A stretch of 21,260 nucleotides of DNA, from NCBI GenBank assembly GCA_002428045.1, contig DIZZ01000214.1, positions 1-21,260 on the forward strand. The letters run 5' to 3'. The notes under the pieces are model-generated. The model was given only the letters and a program-made list of their open reading frames with translations, was not told the origin of the DNA and ran no database searches. Below, one piece after another: positions 13,959 through 21,260 of the stretch; within the stretch, counting starts at the first letter, position 1; every line of letters starts with the position of its first letter. Both the position numbers and the translations under genes were made by a program. Source of the stretch: Verrucomicrobia bacterium UBA6015 (GTDB taxonomy: Bacteria; Verrucomicrobiota; Kiritimatiellia; UBA8416).

Positions 13959-15785
13959 ATGAGTACTTCTGAAGATGTACCGATGACAACGCTGGTTCAT
14001 GAACGTGACCTGCTGCGCTTTACGACGGCGGGCAGCGTCGATGACGGCAAGAGCACATTGATCGGTCGTATGCTGTTCGACAGCAAGCAGATTTTCCAGG
14101 ATCAACTGGAGCAGCTTGAAATGGTCAGTCGTTTGCGAGGCGAGGAGAATGTCAATCTCGCGCTCCTGACCGACGGGCTGCGGGCCGAGCGCGAGCAGGG
14201 CATTACGATCGATGTGGCCTATCGCTATTTCTCCACGGCGAAACGGAAGTTCATTATTGCCGATACCCCTGGTCATGAGCAGTATACCCGTAATATGGTC
14301 ACGGGGGCGTCGCTGGCTGATCTGGCGATTATCCTGATCGATGCCCGCCACGGTGTACTGACGCAGAGTCGTCGGCATGGCATCATCGCCAGCCTGCTGG
14401 CGATCCCCCATGTGGTTGTCTGCATCAATAAGATGGATCTGGTGGATTATTCCAAGGCACGGTTTGACGAGATCGCCGCGACCTACCGTGACTTTGCCAA
14501 GAAACTGAACATCCATGATATCACCTTTATCCCAGTTTCCGCCTTGCTGGGGGATAATGTGGTTAATCGCAGCGAGAAGACGTCTTGGTATCAGGGACCG
14601 CCGCTGCTGCAGTTCCTTGAGGATGTCACGATCAGCGCCGACCGGAATCTGGTCGATTTCCGTTTCCCGGTGCAATACGTTGTTCGTCCTCACCAGGATT
14701 TCAGGGGGTTTTCGGGGCAGGTTGCCTCGGGGACGGTAAGGGTGGGGGATGAGGTGATCGCTTTGCCCGGGATGCAGCGATCGACAATCAAAAGCATCAC
14801 CTTTTACAAGGACACCTTGCCGCAGGCGGAAGAGGGGCAGTCGGTGATTCTCTCGCTGGATCATGAGATCGACATCAGCCGTGGTGACATGATCGTACGG
14901 CGGCACAATATCCCAGAGGTGGAGAACGAATTTGAAGCCACGATTTGCTGGATGGACGAACGTCATGAGTTGCTACCCAGTGTGAAATATATCCTGAGGC
15001 ATACTACACAGACAACCCAGGCGGTGGTCGATGAGATTGTTTACCGGCTCGATGTGAACACGCTGCATCGCTCTCCGGCGGAAAGCCTCAAACTGAATGA
15101 GATCGGACGCCTGAAAATAACGGCAGCCCGTCCGATCTTCTTCGACCCCTATGATCGCAACCGGGCGACCGGAGGGTTTGTGCTGATTGATCCGAATGAT
15201 TACCGCACGGTGGGGGCGGGGATGATCCGCCACAGTTCGCGCAGTACCATCAATGAGCTCAAACGTGACGCGCGAGCGCAGAGTCTGCAAGCGCTGCCGT
15301 CGGCGGCAGACATCCAGTGGACGCCCGGCTTCGTGGCGCTCACCGACCGCGTCGTGAGGCAACGTCATCAGCCGCTGTGCGTCTGGCTATATGGTGGTGA
15401 GCCCGTGACCTGTCATGCGATTGCCTCGATTCTAGAGAAACAATTGTTCGATAGCGGGGTACAGGTGGTGCGCCTGACCGATGAGAATACCCGCAGCGGA
15501 CTGAATGCCGACCTGCGCGACAATGTCCCGGATATACAGGAAGCCGACCGTCGGCACATGCATCTTGCGCGATTGCTGACCGATTTGGGGCATGTGGTGA
15601 TTTGCGGTTTTCACGGTGGCGTTTCCGCGAGTTTGAGTCAGCGGTTCATGCCGAACCGGCTGCTCGTCGTCTCGTTGGATGGGGGCGCTGCAATTGCCGG
15701 CGTTGTTGTCATGGATACCACAGCAACCGACACGGCCGTCTGCGCGTCAACCTTGCAGAAACTCGTTGCAGATCGGATCTTCTGA
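13959..15785 (+). CDS. cysN: Sulfate adenylyltransferase subunit 1 with degenerate APS-kinase-like C-terminal domain
   Basis: 608 residues from the ATG at 13959, 1 bp after the cysD stop (a more upstream in-frame start would overlap cysD). Residues 1-455 are a normal CysN GTPase: GSVDDGKST (25-33), ADTPGHEQY (101-109) and NKMD (157-160), then the EF-Tu-like beta barrels. Residues about 460-608 align with APS kinase (CysC), as in CysNC fusions: CVWLYGG at the P-loop place, LTDENTRSGLNADLRD (506-521) at the DGDNxRxGLxxDLGF place, and ARLLTDLGHVVICGF (537-551). The catalytic GLSGSGKST has become YGGEPVTCHA, with no Lys or Ser/Thr pair, DGD has become TDE, and the domain is shorter than the roughly 200 residues of CysC. 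It therefore probably lacks APS kinase activity. dnaG follows after 15 bp. Confidence 0.93.
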   Translation: MSTSEDVPMTTLVHERDLLRFTTAGSVDDGKSTLIGRMLFDSKQIFQDQLEQLEMVSRLRGEENVNLALLTDGLRAEREQGITIDVAYRYFSTAKRKFIIADTPGHEQYTRNMVTGASLADLAIILIDARHGVLTQSRRHGIIASLLAIPHVVVCINKMDLVDYSKARFDEIAATYRDFAKKLNIHDITFIPVSALLGDNVVNRSEKTSWYQGPPLLQFLEDVTISADRNLVDFRFPVQYVVRPHQDFRGFSGQVASGTVRVGDEVIALPGMQRSTIKSITFYKDTLPQAEEGQSVILSLDHEIDISRGDMIVRRHNIPEVENEFEATICWMDERHELLPSVKYILRHTTQTTQAVVDEIVYRLDVNTLHRSPAESLKLNEIGRLKITAARPIFFDPYDRNRATGGFVLIDPNDYRTVGAGMIRHSSRSTINELKRDARAQSLQALPSAADIQWTPGFVALTDRVVRQRHQPLCVWLYGGEPVTCHAIASILEKQLFDSGVQVVRLTDENTRSGLNADLRDNVPDIQEADRRHMHLARLLTDLGHVVICGFHGGVSASLSQRFMPNRLLVVSLDGGAAIAGVVVMDTTATDTAVCASTLQKLVADRIF

Positions 15786-15800
15786 CATGATGATGGTGCC

Positions 15801-17873
15801 ATGAGTGGTTTTATTCCCGAACGAATCCTTGATGAGATCCGGTTCCGCAATGATATTGTGGAATTGATCGGCTCGTATGTGCCGCTCAAGCGAACCGGGG
15901 CAACGTACAAGGCGTGCTGTCCATTCCATAAGGAACGGACGCCATCGTTCAATGTCAACCCGAACCTGCAGATTTTCAAGTGCTTCGGATGTGGTGAAGG
16001 CGGGGATGTGATCACTTTCCTGATGAAGCATCAGGGCATGGATTTCATCACGGCCGCCCGAGTGTTGGCGGAACGGGCGGGGGTCGAGATCGAAGTCCAG
16101 TCGGACGGAGGCGAAGCCGGGCAACGCAAGGCGTTATATGCCATTCATCATGGCATCGCCCAGTTCTACCGCCGCTGCCTTGAGCAGTATGCAGGGGCGC
16201 AGGCGGCACGGGACTACATCGCCCAGCGGGGGATTGGCGATGAGGCGTCCGAGACGTTCCAGGTCGGATATGCGCCGCTGGGAGGGCAGAATTCGATCAC
16301 CTGGGGGGCCAAGCATGGGTATTCTCCCGATATCCTTGAAATGGCAGGACTGGTGCTGCGCTCCGATGCCCCGAACCGGCGTGGGGAGTTCTACGACCGG
16401 TTCCGCGATCGCCTAATGTTTCCCATCCACGATGCGCAGGGGCGGATCGTGGCTTTCAGCGCCCGGCTATTGGTCAAGGATTCCAAACGGCCCAAGTATG
16501 TGAACAGTCCCGAAAGCCCGATCTTCAGTAAAGGGAGGGTCTTGTACGGATTGGATAAGGCTCGTCGGCACATTGTCAACGCCCCGTCGAGGGAGGCCTT
16601 GGTATGTGAGGGACAGATTGATGTGATCCGCTGCCACCTTAGCGGATTCCCGACGGCCGTGGCGGCGCAGGGGACCGCTTTTACCGAGTCACATGTTCAG
16701 CTTCTTAAGAATTATGCGGATAGCGTGGTATTGATTTTCGACGGCGATTCGGCGGGACAGGCGGCAACGGTGAAAACCGCCCATCTTTTAATGAGGTCTG
16801 GTGTGCTGGTCCGGGTGGCCGAGCTGCCTGCTGGCGAGGATCCGGATTCCTTCCTGCAGTCGCAGGGGGCGGATGCGTTTCGCGAGCGCTTGCAGCAGGC
16901 CGATTCGCTGGTTGCGTATCAACTCAGGGTATTGACACGTGGCGAATCCGATGCACGGGGTATTGCGGCAACGGCTAGGCTTGCCAACGCCGTGCTGGAG
17001 TCGATCATTTGTTGTTCGAATGCCGTCTTGCGTGAGCGCATGCTGCAGGAGGCCGCCCGGTTGCTGGATGTGCCTCAACGGGCGCTGGAGACGGATCTGT
17101 CTACGCTGGAGGCGGCCCGCAAAGCGCAAACCGACCGCTACCGCCGGAGCGAGGAGGATCGCCCTGTCAGCAGGGTTGCGGAGCATGCTGACGGGGCTCC
17201 TGATGATGCGCTTCTCCCAGTGGCCGACCCAGTCAGCGATGATGTTGCCTACGAGGAGGTCTTGCCGGAGGATGTCATGGATATCCTGCGTCAGTCGGAG
17301 GGGGGCGGCGTCCCGATCGAACCTAGCAGTCCTCCTCCTCGTCGAGCAACGTCAAAGCCACCATTCCCGCTCCGTCCCGCCATGATTTCTCCAGACGATC
17401 GCTCCCTTTGCGAAGTGCTGGTGCAGGGGGAAATGGATCGGCACATTGCGCTGTTGGTGGAGGAGAGTCTCCCTTTGCAGATGGTGCAGGATCCGACGTG
17501 CCGCGAGTTGGTGGAGGTGGCGCTCGCCGGTGCCCGACAGCCTGGTGGATTGGCCGCATTGATGGAGGGGCGCGAGGATCCGGTGCAGGTCCTGTGGTCC
17601 GTGCTGCAACAGCAGCCGGGAAAGATCAAGGGAGGCGACTATACCTATCAGGATGCCGCAAAGGATGTTATCCTCGGCTTCTGGAGGCGCTATCTGCTGA
17701 TGGAAAAGAAGAAGCTGGAATTGCCTGCGGCTGACAAGAAGGCACAGGCTGCCGCTCGCCGTGCCCAGATCACGATGGATCTGAACGCCCTGAAACAATG
17801 GAGCACTGGCCAGGATGTGATTATGATCGAGCGGGCTATGCTTGAGGAGCGGGAGGCTGCTGCTGGGGCTTGA
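15801..17873 (+). CDS. dnaG: DNA primase
   Basis: 690 residues, longer than the usual 580-660. Makes RNA primers at the replication fork. The CHC2 zinc ribbon is intact: C40, H43, C61, C64. The RNA-polymerase domain shows the MFPIHDAQGRIVAFSAR segment and the TOPRIM residues E270 (VCEGQIDVI, where Q replaces the common Y) and D314, D316 (FDGDSAG). A low-complexity acidic and proline-rich linker of about 90 residues (440-530) separates the core from the C-terminal helicase-binding helices and explains the extra length. Start: ATG at 15801, the only in-frame start after the cysN stop at 15785, with no strong ribosome site. The 3' end overlaps the opposing DUF6941-like gene by 38 bp. Being downstream of cysDN is unusual; dnaG is more often near rpsU or rpoD. 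Confidence 0.96.
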   Translation: MSGFIPERILDEIRFRNDIVELIGSYVPLKRTGATYKACCPFHKERTPSFNVNPNLQIFKCFGCGEGGDVITFLMKHQGMDFITAARVLAERAGVEIEVQSDGGEAGQRKALYAIHHGIAQFYRRCLEQYAGAQAARDYIAQRGIGDEASETFQVGYAPLGGQNSITWGAKHGYSPDILEMAGLVLRSDAPNRRGEFYDRFRDRLMFPIHDAQGRIVAFSARLLVKDSKRPKYVNSPESPIFSKGRVLYGLDKARRHIVNAPSREALVCEGQIDVIRCHLSGFPTAVAAQGTAFTESHVQLLKNYADSVVLIFDGDSAGQAATVKTAHLLMRSGVLVRVAELPAGEDPDSFLQSQGADAFRERLQQADSLVAYQLRVLTRGESDARGIAATARLANAVLESIICCSNAVLRERMLQEAARLLDVPQRALETDLSTLEAARKAQTDRYRRSEEDRPVSRVAEHADGAPDDALLPVADPVSDDVAYEEVLPEDVMDILRQSEGGGVPIEPSSPPPRRATSKPPFPLRPAMISPDDRSLCEVLVQGEMDRHIALLVEESLPLQMVQDPTCRELVEVALAGARQPGGLAALMEGREDPVQVLWSVLQQQPGKIKGGDYTYQDAAKDVILGFWRRYLLMEKKKLELPAADKKAQAAARRAQITMDLNALKQWSTGQDVIMIERAMLEEREAAAGA

Positions 17874-18261
17874 TCAACGCCGCCTGCAGGGGATAGCGTA
17901 TCTTGAGCTTACCGTCCAGCAGGATCTCGGTCCAATAGATCCCCGGGGCATCGAGCTTCACGTTCAGGAAGATCTCCACACAGGTTGCCGAGGCGTTGCT
18001 GTCGTTCAGCTTAACGGTCACCGGTTTGCCTTCCGACAGGACTGACAGGCCGTCCGGCTTCAACAATCGGCTTTGCTGCAGGAACTGCCCCACGCCACAG
18101 CACCAGCGGTTGACGATGCACAGGCGTTGAAAAACCGAGGGATACTGGGGAACGGCAATCGCATCGAACAGTCCGATCAGTATGAACTTTCCGTTGCGCT
18201 CCTGGCGCACGTCATCACAAATCAAGCTGGACTGAAGATCGGGTAGCATCGTGTTATTCAT
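17836..18261 (-). CDS. DUF6941-like small protein
   Basis: 141 residues, no signal peptide. The segments LICDDVRQERNGKFILIGLFD at the start and PGIYWTEILLDGKL near the end are what I associate with DUF6941, a family of about 140-residue beta-rich proteins without known function; the match is from memory. It ends in a Gln/Pro-rich tail. The start codon overlaps the end of the CvpA gene (ATG at 18261, stop TAA at 18256-18254), so it is the third gene of that operon. Its last 38 bp lie inside the opposing dnaG coding sequence. Confidence 0.68.
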   Translation of the reverse strand: MNNTMLPDLQSSLICDDVRQERNGKFILIGLFDAIAVPQYPSVFQRLCIVNRWCCGVGQFLQQSRLLKPDGLSVLSEGKPVTVKLNDSNASATCVEIFLNVKLDAPGIYWTEILLDGKLKIRYPLQAALIKPQQQPPAPQA

Positions 18262-18787
18262 CGCGGGATGATTCCTTTCCAGGAATGGATATTCCTTCGT
18301 GTTGGAGGGCTTCCTCGACCGTGGGGACGTAGCGGATGACGAAACGTCCGAAACTGGACGTTTCGCCGAAAAGTTGGTTAAGGCTTTCGGCAGGGAGCAG
18401 GTTCATGGCGATAAAGAATAGGCATACGAACAGGATCATACGAAGCAATCCAGCCATGACCCCGGTGGTCTTGTCAAAGCCAGGGGTGAACACCAGAGTG
18501 ATGATTTTCTTCAACAGCATCCGGACCAGGATCATGATCCCGATGGCTAGAAGCACGGTAATGATGAACGCCATCGCCTGGGCGGGCCGTTCCTCCAAGC
18601 GGGTATGGGTACTGATCCATAGTCCTGCCGGCTCATGCAGCAGCATGCCGGCAACGAACGCGATGACGGTACCGGCCAGTCTCGCCAGTTCACCGGATAA
18701 TCCTCGAAAATAGCCTTGAACCCCGCCGATGCCAATCACGGCAAACGCGACCATGTCCACGATCGAAAGTTCCGCGAATACGTCCAT
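18254..18787 (-). CDS. CvpA-family inner-membrane protein
   Basis: 177 residues from the ATG at 18787. I prefer this to an in-frame ATG at 18817 because GGAGG lies about 8 nt upstream and the longer version would overlap the TPR gene. Four hydrophobic segments are visible: the VDMVAFAVIGIGGVQGY start, LAGTVIAFVAGMLL, AMAFIITVLLAIGIMILV and LLRMILFVCLFFIAMNLL. They are followed by a soluble tail of about 45 residues. The start, with D near the first membrane helix and a GYFRGLSGEL motif after it, is typical of CvpA (colicin V production) proteins, whose role is linked to envelope and cell-division homeostasis. It sits 5 bp behind the TPR lipoprotein and overlaps the DUF6941-like gene by 8 bp. 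Confidence 0.85.
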   Translation of the reverse strand: MDVFAELSIVDMVAFAVIGIGGVQGYFRGLSGELARLAGTVIAFVAGMLLHEPAGLWISTHTRLEERPAQAMAFIITVLLAIGIMILVRMLLKKIITLVFTPGFDKTTGVMAGLLRMILFVCLFFIAMNLLPAESLNQLFGETSSFGRFVIRYVPTVEEALQHEGISIPGKESSRDE

Positions 18788-18792
18788 GTCAA

Positions 18793-20247
18793 TTACCTCC
18801 GGGGTTGCGTAAGCCATTTTCGGACCTGCGGTGCGGCAATGTCATCGGGTGTCAGCAGCAGAAACCGTTCAAAATGAACAATGGCCATGTCGGCCCGGTT
18901 CTCGGACTGGTAGATATTACCCAGCAACAGGTGTGCCTTGGCGAAATCCGGCTCGATCCGGATGAGTTTGTTCAAATGCGCGAGGGCATCGGCATTGCGT
19001 TTCCGCTGATTCTCGGTCAGCCCCAGCATGTAGAGCGCCTTTACCATTTCCGGATCAATGTTGAGGGCGTGCCGGAACGATTCCGCCGCTGCATTCAGAT
19101 CCTCCTTGGCCTTGTATGACAGGCCGAGATTATAGGCGCAACTGGCGGATTTGGGGTCTTGCGACAGCGCCTTGCGGTAGGCGACAATCGCTTCATCCCA
19201 TCGCTTGTGTTTGTAATGGTCAAGGCCGTCGTTGAAAAAGTTTGCTTCCGGCGGTTTCGGTTTTGGCTTGGATGCAGCGGCTTCTGCCGCCGCTTGCCGC
19301 TTTCGCGCGACGGCCCTCGGGTCATCCGGGAACATGTCGACGAAGGTTTTGTAGAGCCCGTCGGCTCGCTCCTTGATCCCGGCATGGCGATCGTAAAAAA
19401 CGGCCAGCGACCAGACGGCGTCTGCGTTGTCGGGATAGGTTTGCACGGCATTCTTAAGTGTCAGCAGTGCCCGGTCGTGATCGCCGGATTCGATCTCGCT
19501 GTTGGCTTTTCGAATCATCGCCTGTACGGAAGCCTTCGGCGCGGAGGCTGGGGGGGCTTGTTTGGCAACATCCGGTGGTGGCGTGGTGGCGGTTTGTGAG
19601 GCCGTTGTGGCGGATTGTTCCTGACCTATCGGTGCGGGCTGTTCAATCAGGATTTGCGAATCCTGCGGTGGCGGAGTGATGATCGGTTGATCGATGTTTT
19701 CCTGGGTCTTTTTTTGCTGCAGGAGTGTTTTGGTGTGTTGCGCTGGCGCATACCCCGGATTGATGGCCAGGGCCTTTTCAATTAACTGGAAGGCCAGCGC
19801 TGGATTCTCGGCGTTCTGCAGGGCGATGGCGCGGAGCGTTAGCACCACTTCGTCCTGTTGCTTGATATTGGCCAGTACTTCGGTTGCGCCGTCGTAGTTG
19901 GCGTCAGCGATCAAGAGCTGCCCCAGCATCCGCCAGGCAAGCGGATGCTCCGGTGCGATCTCCGTCGCCCGGTAGAATGCGGCGGTGGCGGCGGTCAGGT
20001 CGCCGAGCCGCCAATGCGCCATGCCGAGGTTAATGTGCGCTGTCAGGCTTTGCGGCTGGTCGGTGATAACCTGCTGTAAAAGCTCCCTTGCTTTTACATA
20101 ATCCGACTGTTGCATGGCAACCTGAGCCTCCGCCAGCCGTCCCTTGGGAACGCCCACCGGTTGCCTGCAGCCCGTTAGCAATCCAAACAGCACGCCAACG
20201 CCAATCCAACCCATTGTTCGACTGGGTGTATATGCAATCATTCTCAT
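18793..20247 (-). CDS. TPR-repeat lipoprotein
   Basis: 484 residues. The start is the ATG at 20247 with GGAGG 5 nt upstream. A lipobox LLTGC puts the lipidated cysteine at residue 27; the next residues are Arg and Gln rather than Asp, so outer-membrane sorting is possible. TPR units appear in two blocks: about residues 37-175 (starting ARELLQQVITDQPQSLTAHI), and about 240-480 (EIESGDHDRALLTLKNAVQT, YKHKRWDEAIVAYRKALS and two or three more). A Pro/Gln/Thr/Ala-rich linker of about 70 residues lies between. TPR lipoproteins usually scaffold envelope complexes. It is first in an operon with the CvpA and DUF6941-like genes. Confidence 0.87.
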   Translation of the reverse strand: MRMIAYTPSRTMGWIGVGVLFGLLTGCRQPVGVPKGRLAEAQVAMQQSDYVKARELLQQVITDQPQSLTAHINLGMAHWRLGDLTAATAAFYRATEIAPEHPLAWRMLGQLLIADANYDGATEVLANIKQQDEVVLTLRAIALQNAENPALAFQLIEKALAINPGYAPAQHTKTLLQQKKTQENIDQPIITPPPQDSQILIEQPAPIGQEQSATTASQTATTPPPDVAKQAPPASAPKASVQAMIRKANSEIESGDHDRALLTLKNAVQTYPDNADAVWSLAVFYDRHAGIKERADGLYKTFVDMFPDDPRAVARKRQAAAEAAASKPKPKPPEANFFNDGLDHYKHKRWDEAIVAYRKALSQDPKSASCAYNLGLSYKAKEDLNAAAESFRHALNIDPEMVKALYMLGLTENQRKRNADALAHLNKLIRIEPDFAKAHLLLGNIYQSENRADMAIVHFERFLLLTPDDIAAPQVRKWLTQPRR

Positions 20248-20328
20248 AATTCCTCCATTGATGCCCGATACTATGAACTGGCAGGGCTTATCTGTAAAGC
20301 ACTATGCGGAATCTGGCGCGTGTGGATC

Positions 20329-20362
20329 AAAAAAAATACCCCGCAGGAATCCCTGCGGGGTA
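20329..20362 (-). terminator. Rho-independent terminator of rpsD
   Basis: On the minus strand TACCCCGCAGG-GATT-CCTGCGGGGTA, an 11-bp perfect stem, is followed by eight T. It ends rpsD transcription 22 bp after the stop codon. Confidence 0.95.
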
Positions 20363-20383
20363 TAAAAGACAAAACCAATAGGC

Positions 20384-21001
20384 TTACTTCGAGTAGTACT
20401 CGACAATGAGCTGCTCATCGGCAATCGTCGGGATCTCCGCGCGTTCCGGCAACCGCAGAACCATTCCCGCGCTGGCCTTGGCATCCACCATTAGCCAGGA
20501 CGGAACCTCGCGATGATTCGCTTCGAGCGCATCATGAACCATGGTCTGGCTCGCCTTACGTTCCTTGACGGTGATCTTATCGCCAGCCTTCACGAGCTGG
20601 GACGGCGTCGCCGCCTTGCGCCCATTGATGGCCAGATGACCATGACGAACCAACTGACGGGACTGCGCACGGGTGGCCGCCATGCCCATGCGGTACGCCA
20701 CGTTATCGAGACGCCGTTCGAGCAGGATCAGCATATTGTCACCTGTAATGCCGCCCATGTTCTTCGCCTTGGCAAACACCGTGGCAAACTGTCGTTCCGC
20801 CAAACCATAGTGGAAGCGTAGTTTCTGTTTCTCAACGAGCTGCGTCCCGTAATCCGATAGGCGACCGCGCCGACGTGCATGCATTCCAGGCGGATTGGGG
20901 CGTTTTTCGAGCAGTCTCTCGTACTTTGGATTCCCGAAGATATTGACGCCTAGTCGGCGCACAATCTTGCCTTTTGCCTTTCTTGAACTGTTCCTTGCCA
21001 T
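20384..21001 (-). CDS. rpsD: 30S ribosomal protein S4
   Basis: 205 residues. An upstream in-frame ATG at 21067 is not the start: AGGAGGTG lies about 10 nt before the ATG at 21001, and S4 proteins begin MARxxxxKxKxxRRLG, as here. A 16S rRNA-binding protein that nucleates 30S assembly. The S4 RNA-binding domain (about 95-155, RRLDNVAYRMGMAATRAQSR and HGHLAINGRK) is intact. The N-terminal segment has no zinc-binding cysteines. The gene stands alone, outside the usual alpha operon with rpsM, rpsK, rpoA and rplQ, and has its own terminator. In bacteria with solitary rpsD, such as Bacillus, S4 represses its own leader, so the leader here is a candidate for autoregulation. Confidence 0.96.
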   Translation of the reverse strand: MARNSSRKAKGKIVRRLGVNIFGNPKYERLLEKRPNPPGMHARRRGRLSDYGTQLVEKQKLRFHYGLAERQFATVFAKAKNMGGITGDNMLILLERRLDNVAYRMGMAATRAQSRQLVRHGHLAINGRKAATPSQLVKAGDKITVKERKASQTMVHDALEANHREVPSWLMVDAKASAGMVLRLPERAEIPTIADEQLIVEYYSK

Positions 21002-21183
21002 CTTCTGCAACACCTCCTGTAATGCTTCTGCACTAACAAAAACAACATCAACCTCCCGCAGCGCCACGGCCGAAGCGCACCGTCACCAGCGCAATCGCGA
21101 AAGGCAGCGAGACAAGCATCCACTTGCCCCATATTGTTAACGAGTCCAGAATACTCCCATATCCGAGGTACGAATGCAAGCGA

Positions 21184-21207
21184 TTTTGTACGACATTTTG
21201 TACGACA
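21184..21207. repeat. Perfect tandem repeat of TTTTGTACGACA
   Basis: Two contiguous 12-bp copies (21184-21195 and 21196-21207) each containing GTAC. Spacing near one helical turn suggests two adjacent protein-binding sites upstream of rpsD, or of a gene beyond the right edge. Confidence 0.7.
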
Positions 21208-21224
21208 TAAAAAATATGGGTGTA

Positions 21225-21240
21225 TGTCAGAAAAGTGACA
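21225..21240. promoter_or_regulatory. Operator-like dyad TGTCA-N6-TGACA
   Basis: A perfect 5-bp inverted repeat separated by 6 bp, half-sites about one helical turn apart, as bound by dimeric regulators. It lies 17 bp from the tandem repeat. Confidence 0.4.
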
Positions 21241-21260
21241 TGATTTTCTAGAAAACCGAT

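Larger units (their letters stand above)
21002..21260 (-). promoter_or_regulatory. rpsD leader and upstream regulatory region
   Basis: No convincing gene. A possible -35 TTGCAT lies at about 21176-21181 on the minus strand, but with no well-spaced -10, so I do not fix a promoter. Just upstream lie, in order away from rpsD, a tandem 12-bp repeat, a TGTCA-N6-TGACA dyad and a 12-bp palindrome TTTTCTAGAAAA at 21244-21255. The 200-nt leader could hold an S4-binding structure. Short open frames in it look accidental. Confidence 0.45.

Noticed and set aside
13854..14966. 370-codon minus-strand open frame across the end of cysD and the start of cysN
   Set aside because: Lies entirely within the two well-recognised plus-strand genes and shows no domain pattern.
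13959..15785. CysN called as a functional bifunctional CysNC
   Set aside because: The APS kinase P-loop lysine and DGD motif are missing, so the bifunctional label would mislead.
20950..21132. 60-codon minus-strand frame in the rpsD leader as a leader peptide
   Set aside because: Runs into the rpsD coding region in another frame, has no ribosome site and contains no run of one amino acid that would suggest attenuation.
1..21260. CRISPR array, toxin-antitoxin pair or known phage-defence cassette
   Set aside because: No regularly spaced direct repeats and no recognisable cas, toxin or restriction genes; the only tandem repeat is the two-copy 12-mer near the right edge.

Overview
The window is bacterial chromosome of moderately high GC, with envelope features of a Gram-negative cell: a lipobox lipoprotein, several exported proteins and a CvpA-type membrane protein. 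The combination of a CysD plus CysN-CysC-like fusion, a DUF6941-type protein, a B12-type radical SAM protein and a NusG paralogue suggests the PVC superphylum (Kiritimatiellota or Verrucomicrobiota relatives). That placement is an inference from gene content only.

Layout. Bases 1-2330 are mobile-element debris: the 5' end of an ExeA/TniB-like ATPase and its DDE transposase, which has an in-frame TGA, then a frameshifted fragment of a second transposase fused to the tail of a TPR-like gene. This debris ends at a tRNA-Val gene with its own promoter and a UUCG-loop terminator. Bases 2634-4966 read rightward: an unrecognised exported protein, an exported staphylococcal-type nuclease and a nucleoside deaminase. 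Bases 4958-10720 read leftward as one tight operon: an exported repeat protein, then a hybrid sensor kinase (kinase, receiver, HPt), then a radical SAM protein, with gaps of 8 and 1 bp behind one good sigma70-like promoter. Diverging from it is an orphan NusG/RfaH-like gene, followed by an exported highly charged protein and a strong terminator. Bases 12257-17873 read rightward: an Sfp/EntD-type phosphopantetheinyl transferase, cysD, cysN with a degenerate APS-kinase-like tail, and dnaG. Bases 17836-21001 read leftward: rpsD with its terminator, then a TPR lipoprotein, a CvpA-family protein and a DUF6941-like protein in an overlapping operon that collides with the 3' end of dnaG. The last 260 bases are the rpsD leader and a repeat-rich regulatory region.

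How the genes work together. CysD and CysN form the sulfate-activating ATP sulfurylase. The C-terminal domain of CysN looks like an APS kinase that has lost its P-loop, so this protein probably makes APS but not PAPS, and the domain may have become regulatory. The secreted-protein, phosphorelay and radical SAM operon is the best candidate here for an undescribed system: an exported partner, a membrane phosphorelay and a redox enzyme that are probably translated in a coupled way.
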